In this document: piece by piece, positions 56,614-64,000 of the stretch
Layout of the letters: the number at the start of each line of letters is the position of its first letter
Position numbering within the stretch: the first letter of the stretch is position 1
From: an uncultured Poribacteria bacterium
GTDB taxonomy: Bacteria; Poribacteria; WGA-4E; WGA-3G
DNA length: 64,000 nt
NCBI GenBank assembly: GCA_951813545.1
Contig: OX638352.1
Span: forward strand, 5,241,966-5,305,965
Reading direction: 5' to 3'
Translations under genes and position numbers: made by a program
The notes under the pieces: model-generated
Databases searched by the model: none
Told to the model about the DNA's origin: nothing
What the model saw: the letters and a program-made list of their open reading frames with translations, nothing else

Positions 56614-58245
56614 ATGTCAAAGCGGAACCCCTTTTTTAGGCTCATCTTTATTTGTGTCGTGTTGGTCGCCATCGTATTAGCACCGGCGTTTCCGATTGAT
56701 TCTGGAACCTATTGGCTAATTGTGGACGCAACACCGGAGACACGCGCGCAGGAACAGGTGAATTCACTTATTCAACTCCTAACCACACGTGGAAAGGTGC
56801 CAAGTGAGCAGATTTATCGTATCGAAGGCGATAATACTACTCCAGAAGAGATCCACGCGACACTTAGAGAAGTTGGGAATCAAACCGAAGTTCAGGACAC
56901 ATTGATCGTTCTATACCATGGAATGGTTACCAAACCGAGAGGTAGGAACACAATGTTCCTGATAACCCAAGGAGATGCGCAAGGAATCCGGGATGCCACC
57001 CTCAATGCGTGGTTGAGAGAAAGTAAAAGAAAGGACACTGTCGTTATTGTCGATGGTTACACAGAGGATACAAACTTAAGTGCTTACTACGCGAATCGCG
57101 AGATACTCGGAACCGCTGCGCTAAACGTGATTCAATCAGCAGAAACAGCAGATACTACAACACTCCTTCGGCAACTCCACGACACTCTCGCAGCAGACAC
57201 AACTGATACAAACGATAATCGGCAGTTGAGCATCATCGAAAGTTACGAATTATTGCGAACGAATTCCGATTTTCAGGACGGAATTCTTGCCCCAACAGGT
57301 GATGTTGAAGCCGCATTGCTCAAACTAAGCCCCGCGCTTAAAATCGAGACATTTCCCGAAGGTGCAGAAATTTCTATCAACGACGTAGAAGTCGGAAGCA
57401 CGCCTAAACTCATTACAGAGAATCTGAAAGAGGGCATCTCTACAGTGTCTGTGAAGAAAGCAGGGTACGTTATTCCATCACCCAAAACTGTTGAATTACA
57501 GTTAGCACTTGGGGAATCCGCCTATATCGGTTGGGCACTTGAACCGATTGCTATTCACGGCACCGTTACGGGAGTCGCCGGTGAACCAGTTGACAATACC
57601 GTCGTTTGGATCGAGGGAACAAGACACCAACGGGTTGTCAAAGCAGATGGATCCTACCGCTTCGACGAGTGGAAAGATGATGGTTTACTGAACTTTGGTG
57701 AAACTTACACACTCGCTGCAAAACAAGGAGATCTGAATTACGGCTCGGCGGCTTTCACATTTGATGGCTATACCGACATAACACCACAGATGCAGCTTGT
57801 TAAGCGAACTTGGTTTGAAGTCGCACAAATTGAATTTGACCGGCAGAATCACCAAGGGGCTGTTACGGCTTTTCAGAACGGGATCGAGCTCACACCAGAT
57901 TTCCCGCGAATGTCTCCAGATCTAACAGTCTTACTCCTCAGTTCCTTCGCTGATGCCGTAGAGAAACAAGACGTTCAGGATGTCACCTATCTTGTCGTTA
58001 CAGCAAAGCTCGCGGAGCAGCATGGACAGCCTGACCTCGCAAAAAGGTATTGGGAAGAGGTGAAAACGAAAGCACAGAAAGGGAGTTCTGCTGCTGAACT
58101 CGCAAGCGAACGACTGTGGCAACTGAATCGTGGACGTTATCTTCTTAACATTGGTCTTATTGTGTTGTTAGTCGTGCTACTTGCATCTGGCGCGTGGACG
58201 TTCTACAGATACCGAAAATCTAAGCGGACTGTGTCGGAGAATTGA
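56614..58245 (+). CDS. Caspase-fold-like protein with PEGA and carboxypeptidase-regulatory-like domains
   Basis: 543 aa from the ATG at 56614. Signal or membrane anchor at 9-27. Residues ~30-205 resemble a caspase/metacaspase-like (C14) fold: GTYWLIVDATPETRAQEQVN, DTLIVLYHGM (His at 102) and KDTVVIVDGYTEDTNLS, where the catalytic Cys would sit (usually DSC/DAC) but DGY is found. PEGA domain at ~232-300 (IETFPEGAEISINDVEVGS), then an Ig-like carboxypeptidase-regulatory domain (IHGTVTGVAGEPVDNTVVWI...), TPR-like helices and a C-terminal membrane helix (~515-535). Likely a surface or periplasmic pseudo-protease. Function unknown. Confidence 0.7.
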   Translation: MSKRNPFFRLIFICVVLVAIVLAPAFPIDSGTYWLIVDATPETRAQEQVNSLIQLLTTRGKVPSEQIYRIEGDNTTPEEIHATLREVGNQTEVQDTLIVLYHGMVTKPRGRNTMFLITQGDAQGIRDATLNAWLRESKRKDTVVIVDGYTEDTNLSAYYANREILGTAALNVIQSAETADTTTLLRQLHDTLAADTTDTNDNRQLSIIESYELLRTNSDFQDGILAPTGDVEAALLKLSPALKIETFPEGAEISINDVEVGSTPKLITENLKEGISTVSVKKAGYVIPSPKTVELQLALGESAYIGWALEPIAIHGTVTGVAGEPVDNTVVWIEGTRHQRVVKADGSYRFDEWKDDGLLNFGETYTLAAKQGDLNYGSAAFTFDGYTDITPQMQLVKRTWFEVAQIEFDRQNHQGAVTAFQNGIELTPDFPRMSPDLTVLLLSSFADAVEKQDVQDVTYLVVTAKLAEQHGQPDLAKRYWEEVKTKAQKGSSAAELASERLWQLNRGRYLLNIGLIVLLVVLLASGAWTFYRYRKSKRTVSEN

Positions 58246-58266
58246 AATCGTCAGAACTAAGTGCGC

Positions 58267-58290
58267 TTCGTCGTAATAAAAGACGACGAA
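58267..58290. terminator. Hairpin between convergent genes
   Basis: TTCGTCGT and ACGACGAA arms with an 8-nt loop, between the PEGA gene (ends 58245) and truD (ends 58295). No U-run on either strand, so it is only a weak terminator candidate. Confidence 0.35.
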
Positions 58291-58294
58291 AAGG

Positions 58295-59431
58295 CTACAT
58301 AGTAGACAAAAGCTCCTCCAATACCACCGTTGCATATCCACCCGCAGGTAGCGTAAAACTGAGGCACACGCCTACATCACCAACAGAAAACACTTTATGC
58401 AATTGCATCGCCATTCGTAAAGGTCTACGCGTCCCCGGTAAACGAATACCGACAACCTTCCGAAAGGCTTCAAACCGAACCCCTTCATCCCCGAGGAGCG
58501 ATGTCTCCAACGCGAATACATCGCCAGTTGGCAAACGCATCTTATATCCGAAAATTGGACCCGAAGGGCTAATTTCAAATGCATCTGCCCGCAGTTGCTC
58601 AATAGCGGCATTTGTTACGAGAAAGGGTGCCCCGTTATCATGCTTCACGGCAATGTCCCCCTCAAGGAGTTTACCTAAATCTGGTGCTCGTCTCTCCAAA
58701 ACGTTGTTAAATAGATATGCCTGATACGCTGACAAAAACAACTTCCGAAGCCGATGCGGAATAGAGGTTATGACTTTTTCAACAGGTTTTCGCACCAATT
58801 CCCGTTGCATGCGCCGTGCCACATCATCAACCTGTAGTGCCTCATCTGTGAGCATGTAACGGATTACCGTCTCCCATTCCGCCTTCACCAACGCCCTTCC
58901 TATTAGATGTGAATCGTTTTTATTGCCAAACCGCTGCGCGCCGAAGCGATTCGGCACACCTTCAGTTGCGAACCGTACCATCACCGTTTTGACGAGAGAT
59001 AGCATATCATGAGAAATATCTCGCAAGGTTATCTCAAACCGATTGCCGCGAAGGTGACCCACTCGCAATTTATGCGTGTGTCGCTCCGCCCATAAAACCT
59101 CAATATCAGGTTGCTCAATTTTCAAAACTTGTTCCGGTGCTACACCTTCAACAGACAATACCTGTGTTGTGATTGCATTCTTATCCTTCAAACCTGCATA
59201 ACCGAACTGCCGGCTATGCACCTGTAAGTCTCGTGCGATTCTGTTAATCGCCTCCAGCGTGGTCAAATTTCGTTTCCGAATCGCAAAAAAGGTATGCGTC
59301 CCTACCTGAGAAGGCTCATAAAGTGGTAATTCTTCAACAATGAAATCTTCGGGTTCCTTAAACATCTGGTTTCCCTTATGCGTCTTAGTCTCTATCCCAT
59401 TATATCCACTATCATCGCCCTTGTCAAACAT
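58295..59431 (-). CDS. truD: tRNA pseudouridine(13) synthase TruD
   Basis: 378 aa. KEPEDFIVEELPLYEPSQ, then QFGYAGLKDKNAITTQVLSV, whose Asp is the catalytic residue, then GVPNRFGAQRFGNKNDSHLI (the NxFGxQRFG signature). It makes pseudouridine 13 in tRNA(Glu). A TRUD insertion domain lies mid-protein. A later ATG at 59365 (MFKEPEDF), with AAGGG 7 nt upstream, may be the true start because the first 22 residues are not conserved-looking. Divergent from the ferredoxin fusion gene. Confidence 0.95.
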   Translation of the reverse strand: MFDKGDDSGYNGIETKTHKGNQMFKEPEDFIVEELPLYEPSQVGTHTFFAIRKRNLTTLEAINRIARDLQVHSRQFGYAGLKDKNAITTQVLSVEGVAPEQVLKIEQPDIEVLWAERHTHKLRVGHLRGNRFEITLRDISHDMLSLVKTVMVRFATEGVPNRFGAQRFGNKNDSHLIGRALVKAEWETVIRYMLTDEALQVDDVARRMQRELVRKPVEKVITSIPHRLRKLFLSAYQAYLFNNVLERRAPDLGKLLEGDIAVKHDNGAPFLVTNAAIEQLRADAFEISPSGPIFGYKMRLPTGDVFALETSLLGDEGVRFEAFRKVVGIRLPGTRRPLRMAMQLHKVFSVGDVGVCLSFTLPAGGYATVVLEELLSTM

Positions 59432-59443
59432 CGAAATATTTCC

Positions 59444-59472
59444 TTGCCATCGTCAATTAATTGTGGTATACT
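59444..59472 (+). promoter_or_regulatory. Promoter of the ferredoxin fusion-bioA operon
   Basis: TTGCCA (59444-59449), 17-bp spacer, TATACT (59467-59472), each 5 of 6. The ATG at 59506 follows AAAAAGGAGGGAG, a strong ribosome site. Confidence 0.75.
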
Positions 59473-59505
59473 TAATACGGAAGTATTTACAAAAAGGAGG
59501 GAGAG

Positions 59506-60795
59506 ATGGCTTACATAATTTGCGAACCGTGCGTTGATGTAATGGACACTGCATGTGTTGATGTCTGCCCTGTCGACTGTATACATACCAGCGAAGGTGA
59601 AACACAACTTTACATCGACCCAGACGTGTGTATTGACTGCGCTGCGTGCGAACCTGCGTGTCCTGTTGACGCGATCTCCATGCAGAGTGATGTCCCCGCC
59701 GAGTGGGAATCGTATATTGAGATAAACCGTAAATTTTTCGAGACTTTCGTTAAACCAGAAGCAGCCGATAGCGGAACCGAAGAAGCAGGAAAAACTAAAC
59801 AAGGAAAGCAACAAGGTATTCCAGAAGAATTTGTACAGATACCAGAACAGCCAGATTCAAGACTCCGGACCCCATTCAATCTGTTAGCACTACTTGGACA
59901 GCCTATCCTCGGTGCCTTCTCAGCGGGTTTTAAAATGCGCCTTGAAGAGATGGCAGGAAACACGCGTATTTTTAGTGCCGCTGTATCCACAGGTATTAAT
60001 AGCCTAATTAACCTAACGCTCTATCCGCTTATCCTTTTCTTCATTGGGTTCCGAGGACAAACTCCCGACCTTTTTTCAAGTAGAGGCAATTTGATGATTT
60101 TCCTCGGGATAGTTATAGCGATCACCGAGGGTATTTACCGGTTTAAAGACGAGTTCAACTCAACGGAAGAACAACCGCGTTACGGTGCAGCCTTCTACGG
60201 TTGGTTCTTGTCCCTCATTGCGACACCGCTGCTTATCGGTTTGCGTTCTGCTCTGGTTACGATACCTTCGACACCACGGACAACGGTGCCCGGGGCAGTA
60301 GAGGTAGATGGCGCAATTTACGCAGATGATATAAAGGAACGATACCGGCGATATGGAATGATTAATCAGGTTTCAGAAATGGCGGATCATTACCGAATAG
60401 AAATTGAGTTCCCACAATGGGTACCCAATTCTTCGATGAAGGAAACGTTCAATCTTCCCGATAGAATGCCGCACTACGACTACGAAGTCTGTTTAAGTTC
60501 TCCTTATTCTGCTGTAGACACTACACCGACACCTGAAACCACTGTGAGGGTCCAGACGCAACTCCCTGTGAATCCCAAAACAGGTGAAATGGAGGATCCG
60601 CGGTTTGAAAATGTTGTCGGACGTGCCAGTTCCTTCCCTAACGGCTTTACAAGTATCTTTCCTATTCAAGCACAACCGGAAGATTTCCATACACACTATC
60701 GGAACAGGGTGCTTGAAATTATCGTGCCGAAGGCAGGGACATACGAGGCACTCGCCTTGGAACCACCAGTTCACTATGCGAAACTCAAGGGATAG
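59506..60795 (+). CDS. Ferredoxin-membrane-Hsp20-like fusion protein
   Basis: 429 aa. Residues 1-80 are an FdxA-type seven-iron/eight-iron ferredoxin: C6, C9, C17, C21, C25 and C42, C45, C48, C52 (CIDCAACEPACPVDAI), followed by the FdxA-like DVPAEWESYIEINRKFFETF. A linker leads to about three membrane helices (~146-172, 186-201, 217-240). Residues ~290-415 have the beta-sandwich look of HSP20/alpha-crystallin: HYRIEIEFPQWVPNSSMKET, LPDRMPHYDYEVCLSSP, RNRVLEIIVPKAG. So a soluble redox carrier is tethered to the membrane with a chaperone-like exterior or cytosolic domain. Similar fusions exist in other uncultured phyla as I recall; role unknown. Own promoter; bioA 21 bp downstream. Confidence 0.8.
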   Translation: MAYIICEPCVDVMDTACVDVCPVDCIHTSEGETQLYIDPDVCIDCAACEPACPVDAISMQSDVPAEWESYIEINRKFFETFVKPEAADSGTEEAGKTKQGKQQGIPEEFVQIPEQPDSRLRTPFNLLALLGQPILGAFSAGFKMRLEEMAGNTRIFSAAVSTGINSLINLTLYPLILFFIGFRGQTPDLFSSRGNLMIFLGIVIAITEGIYRFKDEFNSTEEQPRYGAAFYGWFLSLIATPLLIGLRSALVTIPSTPRTTVPGAVEVDGAIYADDIKERYRRYGMINQVSEMADHYRIEIEFPQWVPNSSMKETFNLPDRMPHYDYEVCLSSPYSAVDTTPTPETTVRVQTQLPVNPKTGEMEDPRFENVVGRASSFPNGFTSIFPIQAQPEDFHTHYRNRVLEIIVPKAGTYEALALEPPVHYAKLKG

Positions 60796-60816
60796 CGAGA
60801 CTTGCAGCTATAGGCT

Positions 60817-62151
60817 ATGATCGATAAAGAAACGCTTGTCGCTTGGGATAAGCGTTACCTCTGGCATCCGTTTACGCAGATGCAAGATTGGCTGGCAGAG
60901 GATCCAGTCATCATTGAACGTGGCGAAGGGTGCTACCTCATCGATATTGCCGGAAATCGGTATATTGATGGAATCGCCTCCATGTGGACAAACGTTCACG
61001 GACATAATCACCCGGAACTGAACACCGCGCTCAAGACGCAACTGGATCAAATCGCACACACCACCCTGCTTGGGTATAGTAACATCCCGGCAATTCAACT
61101 CGCACAAAAACTGGTAGAACTCACACCGACTGGGTTGAACAAAGTGTTCTACTCTGATAACGGTTCAACTGCTGTCGAAATCGCCTTGAAGATGGCGTAT
61201 CAGTACTGGCAACATAACAGAGAACCAAAACGCAAATTATTCATCCATTTCGATAACGCATACCACGGAGACACGATAGGTGCGATGAGCGTAGGCGGTA
61301 TCGACAGTTTCCATACCACCTTTGATTCCCTCCTTTTCAAAGGTATCCGCGTATCCGCTCCAGAACCGCATCCAGACTCTACCGTCAAAAATCGTTGGCT
61401 CAATGCGGTAGAACGCGCGCTTTCTGAACATGATGGACAAATTGCGGGTATTATTTTAGAGCCGATCGTTCAGGGCGCGGGCGGCATGCTTATCTCGCCA
61501 AAGGGATTCCTAAAGGAACTCGCTGTATTGGCAAAACGGGAGGGAACGCTCCTCATCGTTGATGAAGTGATGACCGGACTTGGACGCACAGGTAAAATGT
61601 GGGCATGTGAGCACGAGAACGTTACGCCTGACTTCTTATGTACAGCAAAGGGTCTCGCTGGAGGCTATCTTCCGCTCGCGGCGACGTTAACCACAGATGA
61701 AATCTATAACGCTTTCCTCGGTGAGTATAGAGACCTCAAGACTTTTTTTCACGGGCACACTTTCACCGGAAACCCATTAGCGTGTGCTGTTGCACTGGAA
61801 AATATCGCTATTTTCGAGCGCGAGAATCTTCTGCCCCGACTCCAACCTACAATTGAACATTTCAGAAATCGGCTCCAAGAATTCTACGAACTTCCGCATG
61901 TCGGTGATGTGCGTGTGTGTGGACTTGTCGCAGGTGTAGAATTAATGGAAGACCCAGATACTGGTACACCTTATCCGTTTGAAGAGAAGGTGGGTATTCG
62001 GGTTTGTAAAGAGGCACTCACCCGCGGGGCGATACTTCGACCCCTTGTCAATACCATCGTCCTGATGCCGCCGTTGCAAATCTCAATTTCAGAGTTAGAC
62101 ACCCTACTGGACATTGTCTATACATCAATCACAACAGTGACAACAACGTAA
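60817..62151 (+). CDS. bioA: Adenosylmethionine-8-amino-7-oxononanoate aminotransferase
   Basis: PLP enzyme making DAPA from KAPA with SAM in biotin synthesis. 444 aa. DKRYLWHPFTQMQDWLAEDP is the BioA N-terminus; YSDNGSTAVEIALKMAYQYW binds PLP phosphate; LIVDEVMTGLGRTGKMWACE has the PLP-Asp; the Schiff-base Lys is in FLCTAKGLAGGYLPLAATLT. It follows the ferredoxin fusion gene by 21 bp; no other bio gene is present. BioB needs Fe-S electrons, so the neighbouring ferredoxin could be relevant, but this is a guess. Confidence 0.96.
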   Translation: MIDKETLVAWDKRYLWHPFTQMQDWLAEDPVIIERGEGCYLIDIAGNRYIDGIASMWTNVHGHNHPELNTALKTQLDQIAHTTLLGYSNIPAIQLAQKLVELTPTGLNKVFYSDNGSTAVEIALKMAYQYWQHNREPKRKLFIHFDNAYHGDTIGAMSVGGIDSFHTTFDSLLFKGIRVSAPEPHPDSTVKNRWLNAVERALSEHDGQIAGIILEPIVQGAGGMLISPKGFLKELAVLAKREGTLLIVDEVMTGLGRTGKMWACEHENVTPDFLCTAKGLAGGYLPLAATLTTDEIYNAFLGEYRDLKTFFHGHTFTGNPLACAVALENIAIFERENLLPRLQPTIEHFRNRLQEFYELPHVGDVRVCGLVAGVELMEDPDTGTPYPFEEKVGIRVCKEALTRGAILRPLVNTIVLMPPLQISISELDTLLDIVYTSITTVTTT

Positions 62152-62224
62152 AGATACATCTATTGAAAGAGAAAAGGGGAAGTCGGGAATCGGAGTTTCC
62201 TCCTACAAGGGGATGTTAGAAAAA

Positions 62225-62245
62225 GGCGAGGTTATAAACCTCGCC
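62225..62245. repeat. GGCGAGGTT/AACCTCGCC hairpin
   Basis: Perfect 9-bp stem with ATA loop downstream of bioA. A near copy is at about 11135-11154. No U-run, so more likely a repeat than a terminator. Confidence 0.6.
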
Positions 62246-62270
62246 AGCGGAGATGAGGGTTCTATCTCCT

Positions 62271-62301
62271 GAACAACTGTCCTCATATTTTCAGATTTTA
62301 C
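62271..62301. repeat. Right-end fragment of the TTTATAGTAAA element
   Basis: GAACAACTGTCCTCATATTT then TCAGATTTTAC matches the right end of the 93-bp element (32893-32914). The left part is missing. Confidence 0.6.
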
Positions 62302-62310
62302 CCAAAAAAA

Positions 62311-62335
62311 TAGGGCGGGTTTGAAACCCGCCCTA
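62311..62335 (-). terminator. Rho-independent terminator of the beta-propeller gene
   Basis: Stem TAGGGCGGGTT/AACCCGCCCTA (11 bp), 3-nt loop, followed on the minus strand by a run of seven Ts. It lies 17 bp past the stop of the minus-strand gene at 62353. Confidence 0.85.
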
Positions 62336-62352
62336 CGATTCGTTAAAACCTG

Positions 62353-64000
62353 CTAGAAACTTCCACGACTCACTGCCATATTCTGCGCTCTATCTGTCAC
62401 TTGAATGGTAATCGTGTGTGCACCTTCAGGGAGTTCACCGGTTTCCAGTAAAAGTTTCTCCTGTTTGGAATCAAAAATGCCATCTTCAGGGAAAATTGCC
62501 TTCCAATGCTCATCACTGTCGATCTTATAGACCGCTTTCTGGATCGGCGTCGTCATGTCCGTAACGTCACAGGCAACTTGGTAGGTGCCATCGCCGTTCG
62601 CAGTGATTTGGATTTCCCCGATAGAAGGTTGTGTGTTGTCTACCTCAAGCGGCTTACTCATCTTCTCAGTCGATTTCGCCCATCCAACTGGATTGCTAAG
62701 TTTGTCCGTTGCCACGACTTTTAAGGTATATCGCCCATCTGGAACGGTGGTGATATCCCATTCATAATTTGCACTGGACAATTCCTTTTTGAGGAGACGC
62801 CAGTTGTCCTCATCAATAGCCTTGTAGTAGAGAGTATACTGGAGCGTATCAGCATTTGCGTCCTCAACCTTCCAACTAACTTTCCATTTTTTGGAAGGCG
62901 TATCGGCTCCACTGCCTGACCCGCCACTATCGCCACCGCGCCTGCCCGGAGGTGGTAAATTGCCACCAGAGCCGCGACGCCCTGTTTCTTGGTTCCCGCT
63001 GCCAGACCCATCATTTACCTCAATACTGGTAAATCTCGGCTCAACATTCGCCTGGACAGAGGCAAGGGTAACCTTTTTCAAAACGGGTGTTTGCGCGGTG
63101 TCACTGGTAGTGAATTTTGCACGCCATTGGATGTACTGTGCATCTGCGTTTGGTATCTGAGAACCTTCTGCTGTCGTGAGATCATCCGACCAGTCATTCC
63201 ACGTATCATCCGGTTTCTTAGTGTTACCGGTACGAGTGGAAAAGGCAATTGCGGTCCCTTCCGCCATCTCACCTTCCCAAGAGAGTTTCCCCCAACGGGA
63301 CAGAGTTTTGACATCGTGAACCTTTGACTCAAGGGTCCCCTCTTCAACATAAGTGGCTGTGAGGTTAAAAAGTTTACCCGGGTTACCAGTCGCAAGGAGT
63401 GTTCTCGTATTCCCATCTACTTCTTTCTGATGTATTGCCACGACCTGATTCGCCGAGCATTTGCCAACTTCAACATGGTCTCCACTCATTAGATTGACGC
63501 GGTAAAGTTTCCCTTCATCGCCGGTACCTACCAAGATTTGCGAGTCACTTTCAAGGACGATCGCTAAGATAAGCGGTTCCGGTGAATTCCAAACTGAGAT
63601 GGCAGTTCCATCAGGACGAATTTTGTAAATGTTAGACTTGTTTTCTTGGGGTGCGCTACCGCCCGGTGGTGGCGGACCGGAAGGTGTTGGCGGTCCATTT
63701 GAACCACGCCGTCCCCTTGAGGGTTCAGCAGGTTGGGATGTAACAACTGCCGCGTAGAGGTTACCTTGGGTATCCATCTCAAGGGCGCGAACTTCCTTCT
63801 CTTTGGCTTGATAAATAACCTTTGCGGTACCATCGTCCATAATATGGTAGATAATACCGTTTTCGCTGCTGCCTGCATAGAATCCGTTTTCGTGTAGAAG
63901 GAGGGTCATTATATTTTTTTCTTCGGCATCAAACAGAACACTCGACTCACCATCAGGTGTGATTTTGTAAATCTTGCCATCGGTACCTGTCGCTGCGTAG
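62353..64000 (-). CDS. Beta-propeller and Ig-like domain protein, 5' part outside window
   Basis: At least 549 residues; the frame is open to the right edge (YAATGTDGKIYKITPDGESS lies upstream of the internal ATG at 63909), so the start is not seen. N-terminal beta-propeller blades repeat the pattern G-x-IYKI-PDG-x-...VLF..: LYAAVV, NIYKIRPDGTAISVW, ILVGTGDEGKLYRVNLM. Two Gly/Pro/Ser/Arg-rich linkers (GRRGSNGPPTPSGPPPPGG, GGNLPPPGRRGGDSGGSGSG) join fibronectin/Ig-like domains (WKVSWKVEDANADTLQYTLY; YKIDSDEHWKAIFPEDG; LPEGAHTITIQVTDRAQN). Probably secreted. No enzymatic motif. Confidence 0.75.
   Translation of the reverse strand, partial: YAATGTDGKIYKITPDGESSVLFDAEEKNIMTLLLHENGFYAGSSENGIIYHIMDDGTAKVIYQAKEKEVRALEMDTQGNLYAAVVTSQPAEPSRGRRGSNGPPTPSGPPPPGGSAPQENKSNIYKIRPDGTAISVWNSPEPLILAIVLESDSQILVGTGDEGKLYRVNLMSGDHVEVGKCSANQVVAIHQKEVDGNTRTLLATGNPGKLFNLTATYVEEGTLESKVHDVKTLSRWGKLSWEGEMAEGTAIAFSTRTGNTKKPDDTWNDWSDDLTTAEGSQIPNADAQYIQWRAKFTTSDTAQTPVLKKVTLASVQANVEPRFTSIEVNDGSGSGNQETGRRGSGGNLPPPGRRGGDSGGSGSGADTPSKKWKVSWKVEDANADTLQYTLYYKAIDEDNWRLLKKELSSANYEWDITTVPDGRYTLKVVATDKLSNPVGWAKSTEKMSKPLEVDNTQPSIGEIQITANGDGTYQVACDVTDMTTPIQKAVYKIDSDEHWKAIFPEDGIFDSKQEKLLLETGELPEGAHTITIQVTDRAQNMAVSRGSF

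Noticed and set aside
58242..58724. 160-codon plus-strand frame downstream of the PEGA gene
   Set aside because: Antisense to the conserved 3' half of truD; shadow frame.

Overview
The window reads as a chromosomal segment of an uncultured Gram-negative-type bacterium. The gene families and dispersed short repeats resemble Candidatus Poribacteria or a close relative: secreted DUF1080-like proteins ending in a TPQGK...TWG motif, DUF6599-type lipoproteins, NACHT proteins with YRDLD repeats, PEGA proteins, and hairpin-rich intergenic repeats. This assignment is an inference from protein style; no rRNA or tRNA was seen to confirm it.

Layout. 1-7375 (minus) is a nuoABCD...EFG complex I cluster, cut at the left edge inside nuoG; a VOC protein, an orphan HicB-like protein and a 63-residue protein sit between nuoD and nuoE. 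7376-11191 holds two tandem secreted ConA-like proteins, a complete IS1-family element with an 8-bp target duplication, pdxH, and two copies of a small TIR element. 11192-14136 is trkH-trkA (K+ uptake). 14434-21195 is a minus-strand run: LptE-like lipoprotein, DUF6599-like lipoprotein, amidohydrolase-fold protein, gcvT, gcvH, and single-chain gcvP. 21291-32332 is a translation and RNA-metabolism block (rimP-nusA-ylxR-infB-DUF503-rbfA-nrnA-ribF-rpsO-pnp) with a good promoter before rimP.

33109-39676 has a YdjM-like protein and a CCA/poly(A) polymerase (plus), a GT9-membrane protein-TVP38 operon (minus), a CPBP protease and a small coiled-coil protein. 39772-45434 is an accessory, defence-like region: a decayed HSDR_N-type restriction gene broken by an IS1595 element and an adjoining IS5-family element, then a NACHT NTPase with a Tyr/Asp/Arg-rich tandem repeat, then a 332-bp TIR element. 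An orphan HigA-like antitoxin follows.

46195-51080 (plus) has acs, an orphan TPP-enzyme alpha domain, a primary-type sigma factor whose region 1.2 has been tandemly amplified, and nfuA. 51129-56334 (minus) is a TolC-adaptor-ABC ATPase export operon with no permease gene, ending in a beta-RFAP-synthase-like GHMP protein. 56614-62151 holds a caspase-fold-like/PEGA membrane protein, truD, a ferredoxin-membrane-Hsp20-like fusion, and bioA. The window closes inside a beta-propeller/Ig-like secreted protein (minus).

The strongest candidates for undescribed biology are the region-1.2-amplified sigma factor (49163-50443), the repeat-bearing NACHT protein beside an IS-riddled restriction remnant (39772-44760), the ferredoxin-Hsp20-like fusion (59506-60795), and the caspase-like/PEGA protein without a visible catalytic Cys (56614-58245). 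Several families of miniature TIR elements and heptamer repeats also decorate the intergenic DNA.
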